Part shown: piece by piece, positions 1 to 13,255 of the stretch
How the letters are laid out: each line of letters begins with the position of its first letter
How positions within the stretch are numbered: position 1 is the first letter of the stretch
Assembly: GCA_025345505.1 (NCBI GenBank)
Contig: JANVCC010000049.1
Coordinates: forward strand, 7,903,568-7,967,567
Length of the DNA stretch: 64,000 nucleotides
Reading direction: 5' to 3'
Source of the DNA: Todiramphus chloris collaris
Lineage: Eukaryota > Chordata > Aves > Coraciiformes > Alcedinidae
The notes under the pieces: model-generated
The model's input: the letters and a program-made list of their open reading frames with translations, nothing else
What the model was told of the DNA's origin: nothing
Database searches by the model: none
Made by a program: the position numbers and the translations under genes

Positions 1-2050
1 GAGTTTTCTTTTTGCTTAGAATTCCCTGTAGTGAGATCCAGGAAGGTACTTTTGTAGACTCAGAAGTGTGTAGGCTTATTTACTTATTTCAGTCTCACTC
101 TGCAGCTCCATTAAGGAAAAAAAAATAAAACGAGAGGGGGAAAATATTAGTGCGATATGTTTGTTATATCTGCACATAGCTCACTACCAGGGAGTGTGTT
201 GTATTAAGACAAAGAGAGAAGAATAGGGTCTCTAGAGTCTACTTTGCCATTAATTTTATTGCTGTGCTATTTCCATCCTTGTCAGGGGTCCTACCCTGGT
301 GTACAACTGGTGCAATAGAAGGGAGAATCTGCTTGAAAATTAGTGCTTGTAGCCTTGCAGCTTGTAACATGAAGACTGCAGTAAAATAAGGCCAGGTCTG
401 ATGAAATTAAAGTGGGCTATTAAACTGGTTTAAGATGACAACAGAGGCTGTATTCCAGTGCCCTTCGGGATATATAGTTTGGTTTTATCATTCTGATTAG
501 GGCAGTCAACAGAGAGGGACTGCAAATAGATTTTCTGCATCTTATAATGGACTCAAAGGACAGTGCATGGATGGATGGCTTGTGCTCTGTGTAGCTGGAA
601 GGGTGCTGAATCTTCAAGGGTTAGTTAAGATTCAAACTTCCGTGACTGACAGCACTATTCCATTTAATTTTTGTAGTTGCAACCTCTCTTCTATACTTAA
701 ATTAATAAATTATTTTCTGAGATAGAAGTCCCTTGGTTTAAGCAATGGGAAATATGTTGTATTTTCTATCACCAGCTCCCCCAGAAGAAAATTTTCATTC
801 AGCATACAGAAACTTCATAAAAATATGTGTCATTCAACACGTTTGTTACATGGGGTAGGAAGACTCACCTCCTCTATTTCCTGATGGGAGACAGTCCCTG
901 CCACCAGTGCTGCTGAGCTTTTTAGGTGTACACAGGCTGCCCATGATAGGCTGCCCATGATAGGCTGTCGCTGGCTTGCTTCTGTGTGCAATCATAAAAT
1001 CAGTGGACTTTAGAAGGCCTATCTCATAAAGGCCATAAAAGTCTATCCTAATATTAAAAAGGGATATTACTTGAATAACTTGAAGAATAGAAAAAGAAAA
1101 TCCATCTCTCCCAGCATGCTTGAGGGTGTGCAGACCACTCAGACAGGACCACATGCACTACAGCAGGAGTGAATCTGGAGGGAAATGGTTACTCTGACCC
1201 TTGTGCTGTACACTTTGGAGGCCTTTACTTCGTACTTGCCCTAGTCTGGTTCCATGGACTGGCACAGTTTTATGTGAGAGAAGTCCAGGTTGTGCACTCA
1301 AGACCACTCTGGGAGACAGAACAAAGTAAGGCAGTTTCAGCAGTCGGCTTCAAAAGTGTGCTGTAAATCCAAACTAGAACTCTGATACGGATCCACCCCC
1401 ATTTACTGCTGGTCAGTCACTGTAACAGTAAAGAACTTTGCACTGTTGAGATATTTTACCCATAAATCACAAACAATTTTACAGGTGTGGCTAAAGATGA
1501 TTATAGCTTTTTAAGAGAGCTGATTACCCGTTCCCTTGACTTCCTTAGGAACTGAGAAGAGCATCTCTTCACACGGCAGTCAGATCTTACCCAGAGTTTC
1601 AAAGTGAGTGACTGACAGAGGTGGTGTGGATCTGGCTGGTGTGGATTTGGCCCATAATGCTCTCTCTTTTTTCACTACACCGTACTACAAACTTTAGCTT
1701 TCTTTCATTTATCATGCTTCCTGATGCATTTGCCAGTTTTTATCATTCGGGACAAGACAAGAAATAAATCCAAACCCTGCCTGCTTCATTGTGTTATGAA
1801 GATACGTGGTTCTGCTTGCTGTAGATGCAAGTACTTGACAGAGGGAGCTCTCAGTCACAAGTCAACAAACCAGTCATCAGCAACAGAACCATCCTCACAG
1901 CCAATTCTCACGCCAGCTCTGTTGACTCCTGTCCTGCCTAGTCCAGAAATTCCAGGAAGGGATCCGTGTCCGTTCTTGGGAACATGAACAGGCCCTTTGA
2001 GTTTACCCTGGAAAGTTCAGCTGTTGCAGCTTGCTCTGACACAGTTTGAT
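1..2050. other. Intergenic, downstream of BRS3
   Basis: Only short overlapping open frames without splice-consistent or family-like sequence. In mammals HTATSF1 follows BRS3, but I see no part of it here; it may lie beyond the window. A 14-bp tandem repeat at 934-967 is the only structure noticed. Confidence 0.6.
934..967. repeat. Short tandem repeat, 14-bp unit, about 2.4 copies
   Basis: AGGCTGCCCATGAT occurs twice back to back and then starts a third time. The copies are identical, suggesting recent slippage. Confidence 0.85.
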
Positions 2051-2053
2051 TTC

Positions 2054-2059
2054 TTTATT
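2054..2059 (-). other. BRS3: Candidate BRS3 polyadenylation signal (AATAAA)
   Basis: The plus-strand TTTATT reads AATAAA on the coding strand, about 140 bases after the BRS3 stop codon. It is the first canonical hexamer I noticed downstream. This is inference from position and motif only; the cleavage site was not determined. Confidence 0.5.
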
Positions 2060-2195
2060 GTACATTTAAAATTGAGGAACTCCTGACGAAAAACCTTTCA
2101 CGGACAGGGCAAGACACGGCACCTCTTTACAGGATCCCAGTAGCAGTGGCTTGATTACAAAGGCTCAGGCTCTGTCCTTTTTCATCCCAGACGGA

Positions 2196-2603
2196 CTAAA
2201 CGCTTTCCTCTTCTTTTGTGATACTATAATCTGTCAGCAGCGTAACACTGATCTCTGAGCCATGCGTACTGCCCGTCACTGACAGGGCTCTGGTAGGTGT
2301 GTTACTGTGGAGAGCACTGGGAGGCTTTGGACGAAACTTTGCCTTGCAGCACGAGACTTGCTTTTTAAAATGTTGCCGGAAACTTTTACTCAGCCAATAA
2401 AGAGCAAAAGGGTTGATGCAGGAATTGCTGAAGGCCAAGGCACGGGAAAAAATAGTAGCTATCAGGTGAAAGGTGGAAGCATCTACAGAAGCATGGTATG
2501 TAAAAGAGCGGTATAGGTAGAGGATGTGGTTAGGCAACCAGCAAAAGGCAAACAAAGCAACAAGGACCAGCACTGTTTTTGCAACTCTCTTGCGGGATTC
2601 AAT
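2196..2603 (-). CDS. BRS3: BRS3 coding exon 3 (TM6, TM7, tail)
   Basis: 408 bp including the stop TAG (2196-2198). The acceptor is cttgtag and the exon opens with [20 protein letters not shown], the TM6 entry. It contains CWLPNH, the TM7 motif [12 protein letters not shown], and the cytoplasmic tail with the cysteine pair. Length and start phase agree with exon 2. Confidence 0.95.
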   Translation of the reverse strand: MESRKRVAKTVLVLVALFAFCWLPNHILYLYRSFTYHASVDASTFHLIATIFSRALAFSNSCINPFALYWLSKSFRQHFKKQVSCCKAKFRPKPPSALHSNTPTRALSVTGSTHGSEISVTLLTDYSITKEEESV

Positions 2604-5600
2604 CTACAAGAAAATAATGCATATCTGGTATTAATAGCAATTAGTAACACGTTTATATAGTTGGTGTTGATTTTTGAAAGGGGTCTAGAAGTCTGAATGC
2701 ATTAGTAACCAAAAAAAAGCAAAACAGAAAAAAACCAAGCCATGTAAAAGACACATAGATGTGGTGCTTAGGGATGTGATTTAGCGATAACCTGGCAGTG
2801 CTGGGTTAATGGTTGGATTTGATGATCTTAAAGGTCTCTTCCAACCAGAGTGATTCTATTATTCTATAAAACCAACAGGAAAATAAATCTATTTCATAAT
2901 TCTTTTAACAAAGTATTTCTGGTGCAGAGCTTATTCCCTTTCCATTATAAATCACATGGCAATCTCACCTAAACTAGGATTTGAAAGTGCAGTAGTTAAT
3001 GTGTCAGCTCACAGGGATGAGGTCTCAGTGTTTGCAACTCAACGTTTTAACTTCCATGTTTAATAGCGTCATAAGAAATCAAACCAAACCCCATCGTTCT
3101 TTAGGAAATCATGCACGCTCACAATGAAGTTAATGAGTCATGAGCATGTGCTTAAGTGCATAACTGAATTTGGAGTGACAACATGGGCTGAGTTTATGGA
3201 GCTTTTTACTCTGTTATCAGGTAAAGGATTTGAACTCAAGAATTCAGACTTAATCAGCATGATAGATTTTGGAAGATGGAACACTTTAGTGCTTGATCAT
3301 AGCTTACCTGCTTACGGGCATGACCATGCTCTTCTGCTGGCATGTTGGAAGTGCTTTTATATAAAGTTCTGGCAATAAGAAAATAGTAGACAGAAATGAT
3401 GGCTAAGGGTACAATATAGAACACTAAGAAGCAAATCAGGGAGTGAGCTTCCTGCAGGATCTTCTCAGATACAGGATAGGGGGCACACGCCTCAAAAGTT
3501 ACATTTTTCTCAGGATTGCTGAAAGAATACAAATCTGAAAAAACAGCCTCTGGGATAGCAAGTATCATGGAGACAATCCAAACACAGCCAGCTTTACAGC
3601 AGGTCCTCAAGAGCGCATCCGAAGTCTGCAGTTCCAGGGGCTTAACGATGGCTCTGTACCTAAAACCAACCAACCAACATCATTATCAGAACAAATACAG
3701 GAATAATGCAAGCCCTGACAATGCAGACTTCTTTAGGATGAAGCCATCTCTCTTCTCACTAAACTAAGGGTCGTAGAGTCATCTCGGAAATGAAAACAGA
3801 TACTAGCTCTTTGTAATTAAGTCTGAAATGTGAAAGTTCATTTTAAGCATGTATTTTAATTAATGGGCTGGCAGGACTTGTCATTAAAGCCTTCCTAAGT
3901 AAGGATGACTTCTGCTGTTTGGACTGGGATCAGTAAGGGGAATCATCTTTCCCATCTTTACGGCACTGCCTAGAAAGGTAAATGAGGGAATTGGTATGCA
4001 AAACTGGTGATGGCATGAAACAGTTTATGTTACACGCGCGTAAAACCAAGCCCACACACCCCTCCTTTCTTCTGTGTTCTTAAGATCCCAACTGAGTGCA
4101 GTGATCTGACTTAAAGTAGCGCTCCAGTACTCATGAGTGTTTATAAAACAGGAGCTAACTCTGCTGTTGATTCATGGCTGTGATTCTGCAGCATGTGGAC
4201 TGAGTCAGACAGATGAGAAAAATCTGGGTAAATCTATAGATGTGTGAAAATCTGTGTGGAAATGGGACAAAGAAAAAGGGCCAACTGCCAAGAAGGTGGA
4301 TGAAGCACGGGAAACAATGTACCCTGCTCCCAAAGTATCAGGGGCTCTCCATTATGCAGAAAGAAGAGACCCTTCCAGGGAGGCACAAGGCTGGCATGAA
4401 AGGAAAGGCAGTGAAAAAGGATCCAGAGGACAAGACAGCTTAGTTTTATCATTTTGCATAACCTGAAGATCTGTTCTTTTTCTCCTCTAGGCAAATTTAA
4501 ATAGAAAGCTTGCAAGCTGGACTGCTCCTTATCAAATAAATACCATTTTTACTGACTTCAAGCTCTTCTGTCACACTGGAATGTAATAAGCTGACACTGC
4601 ACACGTGACTGATGTTCTGAGCTTTCTCAGTATGTTTACCATGTAGTTACCCTGTAAAAATGTGGCATGGAATATTTTAACAGCTGCCATGAAGAATTAA
4701 ATACAGAAGCACCTGTCTAAATCATAAATCATAGAATAGTTGGGGTTAGAAGGGACCTTTAAAGGTCATCTAGGCCATGATGGATTCTGAACTGACATCA
4801 TACAGGACCAAGACCTTGGAACTGTGATAGATAATTCAGTGCAAACATCAGCTTAATATTCAAAGCAGTAGTTAAAAAACCACACCTAACACTAAAAAAA
4901 AAACAGCAACAACAAAAAAACCCCAAAACAAAACAAAACAAAAAACCCACAACAACAACAAAAAAACCCCACCATCTAAATATTTGGAATTATTAGGAAA
5001 AGAGTTGAAAGCAAAAGAAACTGTTGTGGAATTATCTGTATCTCTGGTTCACAGAGCTCTTGAACATCTTGTGCTCTACACACACCTTAACTCAAAAAAA
5101 ACCCCATATTAAGGATGGACAATAACATGAATAGCCTGAAGGGACGGAAAGGGATCACGAATCTCCTCTGGCACAACAGGCATAGCCGCATGCAAAGCAA
5201 AAAAAACCAAACAAGGAGTTGTTTATGCAACAGGCAGTGAGAGTTATTGCTAAACAAGTTCAAGAAGAGGCTAAACAAGGATCTAGAAAAGAAATCCTCT
5301 GAGGTTATTAAATAGACAGAAACCACATCTGCTCAGGAGGTCATTTGAATGCTTAGTGTGGAAGTGGTTTTCATTTCTTCTTCCTTTCTTGTCCTTATAC
5401 TACCACTGCTGAAGGCTGATCTTGGCCTACATGGACCCTTGATCTGACCCAGTCTGGCCATTCTTGTGTTGGCTGGTTTTTTTTGAGTAGCTTAAGTTCT
5501 GGACACATGAACTACTTGGTATCACCTACAATCCATACAATCCACAATTGCTGGCATACAAAATTTAAATCTTTTTCTCCCTTAGTACTGAAATGAGTTT

Positions 5601-6849
5601 TGGTCTTTCCTGTTCCTTGACATGCTCATGCATGTCATGATCGAACTGAAACCTCATCTTAGTTTTGTTCATTCAGAAAAGAAGTGCATGGAAAACGTTG
5701 TTCAGCAACTCCTGACAGCAGTCAGATGGGAGCACTGAACCCTACTGCCAGTGTTGTCACTGTCACCAGAGGTTGACTTTAGGACCTCTAGACTAAAATA
5801 TCTCTGTGAAAAATGTAAGAAGTATAAGAGAAAATATTGAAAGTCAAGCACTAAGTACTTATCAAGCTGAAAATTGTTATAGTATTGCAGCAGCCATCAA
5901 ATAATGAATTATGCACTTGTCCCCCAGTCTGTTCTGTATTTTCTTTTGTCTTTTTACCCCACATGTCAACCTTCTAGGTTCTAGGATTTGAAAGCCTCAC
6001 TGCATGCATAGGATAAAGGATTTCCATTCAGTCATTTCCAGTTTTACTTTTCATCTTCCCCAGCTACTTCAGTGCACCACTAGATAGCACCAATATCCTG
6101 TCTTTTCCCTGCCTCAAGCAAGTTCCCTTTTCTGTGCAGCTGAGAAAAAAGCAAAAAGCCCTGTACTGTACTTCAAGCTAATAAAAGGTCAAAAGACCTC
6201 AAGAGTCTTTCTCACTTCACTCGAAAGAACTGCTCCAATTTTTCTAACACACATTTTAAAATGAAATGGGAGAGTGATTGTTGGCTTTTTTTTCCCCCTT
6301 CTTTAGTCTATTACAATCTGCCATTTAATATTGTGCAAAATGATAATTTCTGCTTATTTATTCATTCCTAACTTCACACCTCCGGTATCTCCTGGCAAAC
6401 CAGTTGCATCGGACCCACCTGTCAGCACTGAGAACAGTCAGGGTAAACACTGACACTCCAACTGAGGTTAACTGGATGAAAGACAGCAGCTTGCACCCAA
6501 TTCTTCCGAAGACCCAGGTATCCACAATGTAACGTGTTGCATCTACAGGCACACAAGTTAGTAAAAGCAGCAGGTCTCCAAACGCCAGGCTGGTGATGAA
6601 GATGTTTGGAACCGTCTGCATTGATTTAATCTTGAAAAAGACTTTGATGAGTATAGCATTTCCAAGGAGACCCACTGAAATGATCACAGCATATGTAACG
6701 TAAATTGTGCACAGTATTTCTAATCCTGGAAAGGAGTCTTCGGTCCATTTTTCATTTGTGGTTTCATTATCAGTGATTGATTTCAGTTCTGTACCATTTG
6801 TAGATGCACACAAAGTCTGATTAGCTGAATGCAAGTACACTTGAGGCAT
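2196..6849 (-). CDS. BRS3: Bombesin receptor subtype 3 (spliced, 3 coding exons)
   Basis: Class A G protein-coupled receptor of the bombesin family (with GRPR and NMBR), acting at the plasma membrane and coupling mainly to Gq. Exons 6849-6419, 3659-3308 and 2603-2196 join in phase (2, then 0) into 396 codons, close to the roughly 399 of the human protein. Seen in the translation: an N-terminus with NQT, NGT and NET glycosylation sequons, TM1 beginning near residue 50, the conserved [16 protein letters not shown] stretch (77-92), DRY split across the first junction (143-145), the TM6 core CWLPNH (282-287), the NPFALYWL form of NPxxY in TM7 (about 325-332), a CC pair (346-347) suitable for palmitoylation, and a Ser/Thr-rich tail. 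The chosen ATG (6849) gives [13 protein letters not shown], aligning with the human start. The nearest upstream gene is ADGRG4 on the same strand, as in mammals. The avian orthologue has been called BRS-3.5. Confidence is very high. Confidence 0.96.
2755..2868 (+). mobile_element. CR1 LINE 3' fragment (BRS3 intron 2)
   Basis: Contains GGTTGGATTTGATGATCTTA, then GGTCTCTTCCAACC and a GATTCTATTATTCTAT tail, the hallmark of truncated CR1 3' ends. It lies in the last BRS3 intron, antisense to the gene. Confidence 0.85.
3308..3659 (-). CDS. BRS3: BRS3 coding exon 2 (ICL2 to ICL3)
   Basis: 352 bp, preceded by a tttag acceptor and followed by gtaagct. The first base completes the DRY arginine, then YRAIVKPL follows. 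It encodes TM4, extracellular loop 2 with the disulfide cysteine in CAPYP, TM5 and part of intracellular loop 3, ending HARKQ. The end is phase 0, matching exon 3. Confidence 0.95.
4721..4790 (-). mobile_element. CR1 LINE 3' fragment (BRS3 intron 1)
   Basis: Starts AATCATAGAATAGTTGGGGTT, then GAAGGGACCTTTAAAGGTCAT, the reverse complement of a CR1 3' end. A short degenerate copy within the first BRS3 intron. Confidence 0.8.
4889..4971. repeat. A-rich low-complexity tract (AAC/AAAAC)
   Basis: Runs of A interrupted by CAAC, CAAAAC and CCCC units, a simple-repeat tract within BRS3 intron 1, about 100 bases to the right of the CR1 fragment. Confidence 0.85.
6419..6849 (-). CDS. BRS3: BRS3 coding exon 1 (N-terminus to TM3)
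   Basis: 431 bp, 143 codons plus two bases. It ends GAC AG then gtgggt, a phase 2 donor inside the DRY arginine codon, which is the conserved intron position of bombesin receptors. It encodes the glycosylated N-terminus, TM1, TM2 and TM3. An in-frame ATG at 6927 would add 26 residues, but the 6849 ATG matches the start of the family. Confidence 0.95.
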
Positions 6850-9800
6850 TTCTTTAACTGTTTCTTCTCCCCAGGCTGGACTTAAATTGATCAAAAAATT
6901 ACTATTTAGCTTGCAGCATATCAGCAAGGTGAATGGAAAGGTACAGATCTGTCTCTGAAATTAAGATTCTTGTTGCACATTAACTACTTTCATCCCCTTC
7001 TGGGTCTCTAAACATGCCTAGGAGAAACGCACACAGATCTTCTTCTGAACTGTGTAGAGGGTGGAGAATTTTTTTATTGGCTTTTCAGCTAGTGAAGCAG
7101 AGAGGGAGGAGGAAAAAAAGCAAAGAGGGTTTTCTTTAAAGATATTAGCTGAAAGGATGGCTTTTTTTCTCTTGGCAGTATCTGGCAAGTAAACATTGTG
7201 TTGTAATTACTGTAGCGTTAGGGTTTGCGTATTACCTAGCAAATGTTTGTTAAGTTTTTTCAAAATATTCCAGAAAGGAAATAAAATGGAAACCTGAAAT
7301 TGTTTTCTCAACAGTACAGGCAAGTGCAGAATATATGAATTTAACACAAAACTCTACAGTATACCTTAATGGCAGATAAAATATCTCAGAATATAGATAT
7401 TTGCTGAAAAAGCCACAGAGACACCCTATGCTTGTCTATGCTCTGGTTAGTCTTCCTAACACAGAAATGCAGTCCAAAAGGCAATGTAAGATTGAAGTTT
7501 CTGGCCATAATCCTGCTAACACTTGTATTAAAGCTTAGATTTGTCCCTTCAAACAGTCCCATTGTCATCAAAACCACAACTTGTGCTGAGGTTTGAACAG
7601 GTTTATAGATAGCTGCTCTGTGGAAGCCTGTTACCTTGCAATAATCCATGTATTTATTGGCTTTGGTTGGTACAACTGATGATTCAAATGTTTTGGGAGA
7701 AAAAATGATTTTTCACAATGCTATCTCAAACATGTTAGTGCTACGGGTTTTCTTATCTTTAGGTTAGTCAACAGTCAAATCTTAAACTCTGCTCTGTAAT
7801 AAACTCATGAATAACTTTAATATAAGCCAATGTACAAGGAATGTCACCCATTGAGTTCAATCTCCTGAAATTAAGAAAGCCAAGATCTAAGTAGTGGAAG
7901 GGGAAAAGATATCAAAGGAGTGAGTTTTATACCTTGAAAACGAAGATCAGTAGCTGGAGGTTTTGTTCCTCCAAATTGCTCTTCAGCTATTACATTGACT
8001 GCAGAAGGTACACTGCTCAAGTTACGAAAGCAATCTTATAGCCAACTCCTTTTATCTTTAGCTGCACACACAGGGACACACAAAATCAAGTTTGCTTCAT
8101 TGACTCAAAAAAACTCCTCTAAGTGCTACACATGAAAAGTCTAATTTTCCCCTCTCCCACTCATGTAACTTTGCAGACATAACGATGCCGTAGGTATCGG
8201 GTGGTGGTAGATGCGATGGCAGAGAGCTCAGATGGAGGACCAATGCTGTGGCCAGGTGGAAGAAGGAGTCACTGATAAAAAAAAGGATGCAGGGGTTAAA
8301 AATCCCAATTATGTTTTTTTGAAAGTGCTTTTAGAAGAGAAGTTCTTGTCACGATCAGCTGTAATGTATCCTTTTATGCAGTATGTAGGTTGCTCACAGA
8401 TTTAGGTGCCTTTGAGGATGCCCGATTATGTTGTCCACCCACACTGGTGTAGTGCTGTGCATCATATTTCATATAGAGTTCAGCAACTGTAGCAGATTGT
8501 GACGGCTTAATGTCAGATGGTTACATAAAATGTATAGGGGAAGTAGGGTATCACCAAACACTGGGAACGAACTGCTCTCCACTACGTGCTGAATACTCAA
8601 GGGTGGCATCTGAATGAAGCATCAGGTGCTTAGCTGAAACGGGAATTTAGCTGAAAGAAACTTGTTACTTGCCTTGAATTCTGCTAGAGGATGATTGATG
8701 CACTGAAGTTCAGCCAGCAGCATAGTTCCCAGCCTCTTACAGTCCCAGAGCTCTCAGAGTCATCCAAAAGATTAGGGCTGACACCATGAAATTTGAGGCT
8801 TGGTTTGTTCTGTCACTTGACCGCTTTGTATGGCAGGATAGAGGACCTGCACTGATACCCCTCCATGTAAGAGATAAACCAGAGGACTGGAGTCTCTTGA
8901 GCTACAACCTGCTCCCAATAGTTGTTTTGGGGGTGATTCAGGTATAAAGAGAAAGGTGATAGGCTTCCCAACCTATATTTAAACCTCTTGAGGACACTAA
9001 CACGTGCCACAGAAGAAAGCAACCTCAGAAAGCAGCAAAGGCTTAAAATTCTGTTTACTCCTGGTACTGCATGTGCTGTTTATTCCAAACTGGACCTGAA
9101 TTCGTATACCTGAACCTGAATACTCGGTGTAATGCTTCACACTTTAGAAGCCTGCATTGCTTGGAAACACAGACACATTTTCCTGTCTCTAACAGGGCAC
9201 AGTACATATCTAACCCGGCTCACTGCAGCATGAAATTCTACTTGTTTTTTCTCTTTCTTGTATTTTTCCAGCTTTCTGCCTCCTTGGGGGAATCTGGCAG
9301 AAGGAAGCTCCTTTGTTTTTCACAATTCTTCCTACAGTCCTTGTATTACTGCAGGTTTTAGCCAGGTGGTCAAGTTCTTTCTTTATGGAGCATAAGATAT
9401 TGTCTTAGTTGTTCATTGGAGGTGAAAAATATTATTGTGAAAAAGCACACAAGATAACATTCTCCAGACCCCACAAAAGCCCAAAGGACAGACAGTAAAC
9501 GTGAAATATGCAACTTGTTTATGATGGTAGAATTTCATTAATTTTGTGTGCTCTTCATTAGTGTCATAGGTAGAAACCAGGGAGGAGAAAATACACTGCA
9601 GTTTGAACACAGACTCTGGTAGCTTTCAGTTGTGCAAATCAGCTGAAAAGGAAGACAGTGACATCATTATTCCAACCAGTAAACAACTCTAAGGCATTAT
9701 TTTAGAGCTCTGTCTTCTGGTGCGAAGAGAAAAGCAATTTGGGTAATTCTGACTATTGTTTCAAGTACCAGGCTTCACAGAAAATGAGAATTCCTTTTGA

Positions 9801-10179
9801 ACTCCATGCTGGAAAAAAAAAAACCCTCAAATGAGTAAAATACTCAAGAGTATATCATTTAGCTGTATTTTTAATGCAAATTTTCTGTTTTAATGCAGTG
9901 TGACTGCTGACTTATGTCATTTCCATGTGCTGTGTGGTGTCACCCACTCAGAAAAATCTTTTGAAACCATTGCTCTGCACCAAGCCAAAATATGGAGAAA
10001 ACAATGAAAATCTTAACTCCCGTCAAAGAAAAGGATTTTCCATAATTGTTATTATTTTGTGTAGGGTTTTTTTTTTGTTATTGTTGTTTCAGCATACATT
10101 GGTCATGCTGCGTGAATGTTATTTATACAGATGTGTCAAAATGCTTTGGAGCTGAAGTGCTTGGAACACAAAACTGATA

Positions 10180-10358
10180 CACAGTGGAAGAGGCTGCCCA
10201 TGGAGGTTGGGCAGTCTCCTTCTCTGGAGACAATTCAAAACCCACTGGGACACGCTCCTGTGTGAGCTAACCTAGGTGACCCTGCTCTGGCAAGGGGGTT
10301 GGACTAGATGATCTTTCAAGGTCCCTTCCAACCCCGAACATTCTGGGATTCTGTGAAC
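10180..10358 (+). mobile_element. CR1 LINE 3' fragment
   Basis: GGAAGAGGCTGCCCATGGAG, GGGGGTTGGACTAGATGATC, AGGTCCCTTCCAACC and a terminal TTCTGGGATTCTGTGA: a clear CR1 3' end in intergenic DNA. Confidence 0.92.
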
Positions 10359-13154
10359 AACAGCTGTATTAGCCAGACTGGGCTTTTTAGGATTATTTTA
10401 TCTCGCTTTCTTAGGCCATTATTTATATCATTTCTGCATAGAACTATTTAGTTGTCTTAATTATTCTTTTATGTCTCAAACTCATTTTGGACTCTTGCTT
10501 TGATTGTCTCTCCTAGCAATTTTGCCATCTGTTTATTGCTGGCTGATAGATCTTTCTGTCTCTCCAGCGAGGGAACTGACGTTTATGTTCTTCGAGTGTT
10601 AATGGCAGAGAGATACCGAACAGCTTGTCTATCGTAGTCCTGAGTTTTGGTAGACTGTTGTGGCACCCTCCCTTCTAAAAAGCTTTTTTCAGATTAAGAT
10701 CTCTCTTCTACAGATGAGCCTGATTGCTGTCCCCCTGCCCAGACTGTTCAGCACAGAGCAGGACTCTTGTGGGTGCTGAAAAACTGCTAGCAGAGGGATT
10801 TTCTCAGGTTCTCACAATATTTGGTTAGAGTCCTGCCTTTCTCACACATGTTATGAGAAACAGTAGGATGGTTTTTGTAAGCTGGACCAATACCTGGTGT
10901 TTTGCTATGTTCTGTTTATGGTACATTGGAAAAATATTTTGAAATGGGTGTTACAGGACTTTAGCCACTCACCCTAGGAGATGGGTGATCACTGACCAAT
11001 CGCCCTCTGGGGCTAGGGTATAGAAAACGGGGTTATAAATTATTAAAGTTGCTTCTTGGCCTTCTCTTGCTGAATTTGTGTGTTGCTGCATCTCTCTGCT
11101 CCCAGTACAAACAGCGACAGACTCTGCCCTTGGGTCACCGCAGGCATGTTCCTCTCAGCCCTCCCTGGATGTGGCAAACTGCTTTGAAGTCTAGAAGTCT
11201 GCCTAGATCAATGTCAATCTTTCCCTTCCAGCAAATCTCAGTAGCCTTCCTTTTAGGTCATCTTCTTTTGACATAAAGATGAAGGAAGGCTTTTTACTCC
11301 TTCATCAAGGTGTCCTAACCTGGAGTTCTTAAACTGCTCTAGCTTATAAGCCAGACTCTGCAGTTATACCTAGAATGATGTTATCTGAAATATCTTTTTC
11401 TTCCTAGTGTTTTCTGAACTGGCTTTGCCACCTTTGTATTGGGAAGAAGAGTCCCTGCTCTAGAGACAGCATTCTCAGGGATGTGTGTGCATAGCTGCCT
11501 TGTTTCCGAATTGCATCTGCACTGCAGCTTTACTGTCTTCTCTTTACATTGAAAGTGCCCACAGCACAACAAATAATGGCAAGATGAGGGGACAGAGAGT
11601 ATCATAACTCACATCAATAGTAAGAATGAAGCTTTTACCTGACAGCCTGATGGGCTGTACGACTGGTGTGACTGTTCCATTTTCTAGTGTTCAGGCAGGT
11701 AAGTACTAAATGGGAAAGCCTGAATGCATACCTGCAGTGAGCATCGATGCCAGAGGCAGCAGTCCATGTTTAGAGCAAATTACCAACCCATCCAGGGCTG
11801 TTTCCAGTTCTCTGTCCTACTGCGAGAGTGGGAATGAGTCATTTCTGTGCACTACATCAGAGTTCCTCCCTAAAGAGAGAACATCACCTCCTCGTCCCAC
11901 CAGGCATCCATTCTGGAGCCAGGAGTGTCAGGCAGTGGGGAGGGAGGTTGTGTAAGGCCCTGCCCTGCGCTGTGTTCCTTCACTTGTGAGCACAAGAGCT
12001 TGGTTTCGGTGTCAGTCAATATGATGTGTTTCACCACTAAGTGGGAACATCTCTCTATCCTGTATTTTGATTTTTACCATTGCCCGGTGTCCTCAGCAGT
12101 TGGAGACAAGACAGCTACTGAGCTATTAAAAGGGAAGATACCTTTTTAGGATACTCTTAACGACAATTTTCTTGCCTGTGTCACATTCACAGCATAGTAT
12201 AACCATTCATTGTCAAAGACTACCCACTTAAGAGAAAAATACATTGGTTTATTAGTGGCTTTATCTCCCTGTGACTTGTGTGGACTTGATTCAACATCAA
12301 GGGCAGAGGGAGCTGTGCAGACACTGAGACTCGGGGCATCAAGTCCTGTAGTACTGTTTGATTAGAACCACATTCCCGTTTTTCTGGAAGTGAAGATGAG
12401 CTATCCAGTTACACCAGCAAACACCAAAGACTTCTCAGCATGTCTAGGAGCAAAAATAACACCGTCACAGCCCCTAGTGTTTTGAAGGTGAGAAAGAAGG
12501 TCAGTTCAGATGAGCTGTCAGGAGCAGCATTCAGTGATGGATATATTCTTGGCTGAAATCTAAGAAAATAGCTCCTGATTTTGTTACAGTGTGTAAACCC
12601 AGGCTATTCGGTGGAGTGAGCAGAACTCAGTCTGCCTGTGCCAAGATCTCAAATGCTGCCATTAATCAGCACTTTTATCCTGTTTCTCCATTCTTGCAGC
12701 CCTTCCAGCCTCCTTTTCTAAGAGTTTCCTCAACCAGTTTCAGTATGGGAATGGCCAGTGAAATACTGGTGTCATTTCTCAGAAAAAAAAGAGAAAAATA
12801 AACACCAGAATGTATCCTCGAATTTCTTCTTTTAGAGGAACAATCAATCAGGCAATGAAGTAACATAGCAAATGTCGTTCTGTCGGGCATCCTTGAAACT
12901 CTCAATGATACATTCAATTTAGAACCATTAGACTGCCATTACATGCTAAATACTTTTTGATACCTAAAAGCAGAGCGCATTATGCATTAAGACTTAACAA
13001 TCATCTTATGCAACAGGTAATTATCTTCCCAGTATTTTGATTTTTAATCTCCAATCATTTCCCACGATGACATTTCTTTCATTGTCCCAATAATAACTGC
13101 CTGCTAAATTTAAAAAGAATTCTACACCTCGGTTATAAGTACTGCTAGCCTGTA

Positions 13155-13255
13155 TTACAGAATCACAGAATGACTCAGGTTGGAAAAGACCCTTGGGACC
13201 ATCGTGTCCAACCATTAGCCCAACTCTACAAGTTCACCCCTAGACCATGAAGGTG
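13155..13255 (-). mobile_element. CR1 LINE 3' fragment
   Basis: Opens with ACAGAATCACAGAATGACTC, then AGGTTGGAAAAGACC and TGTCCAACCATTAGCCC, the reverse complement of a CR1 3' end. Confidence 0.9.

Noticed and set aside
6850..6927. Upstream in-frame ATG that would extend BRS3 by 26 residues
   Set aside because: The extension has no counterpart at the human N-terminus, while the internal ATG aligns with it (human and bird both read a short leader then HSxNQTL).
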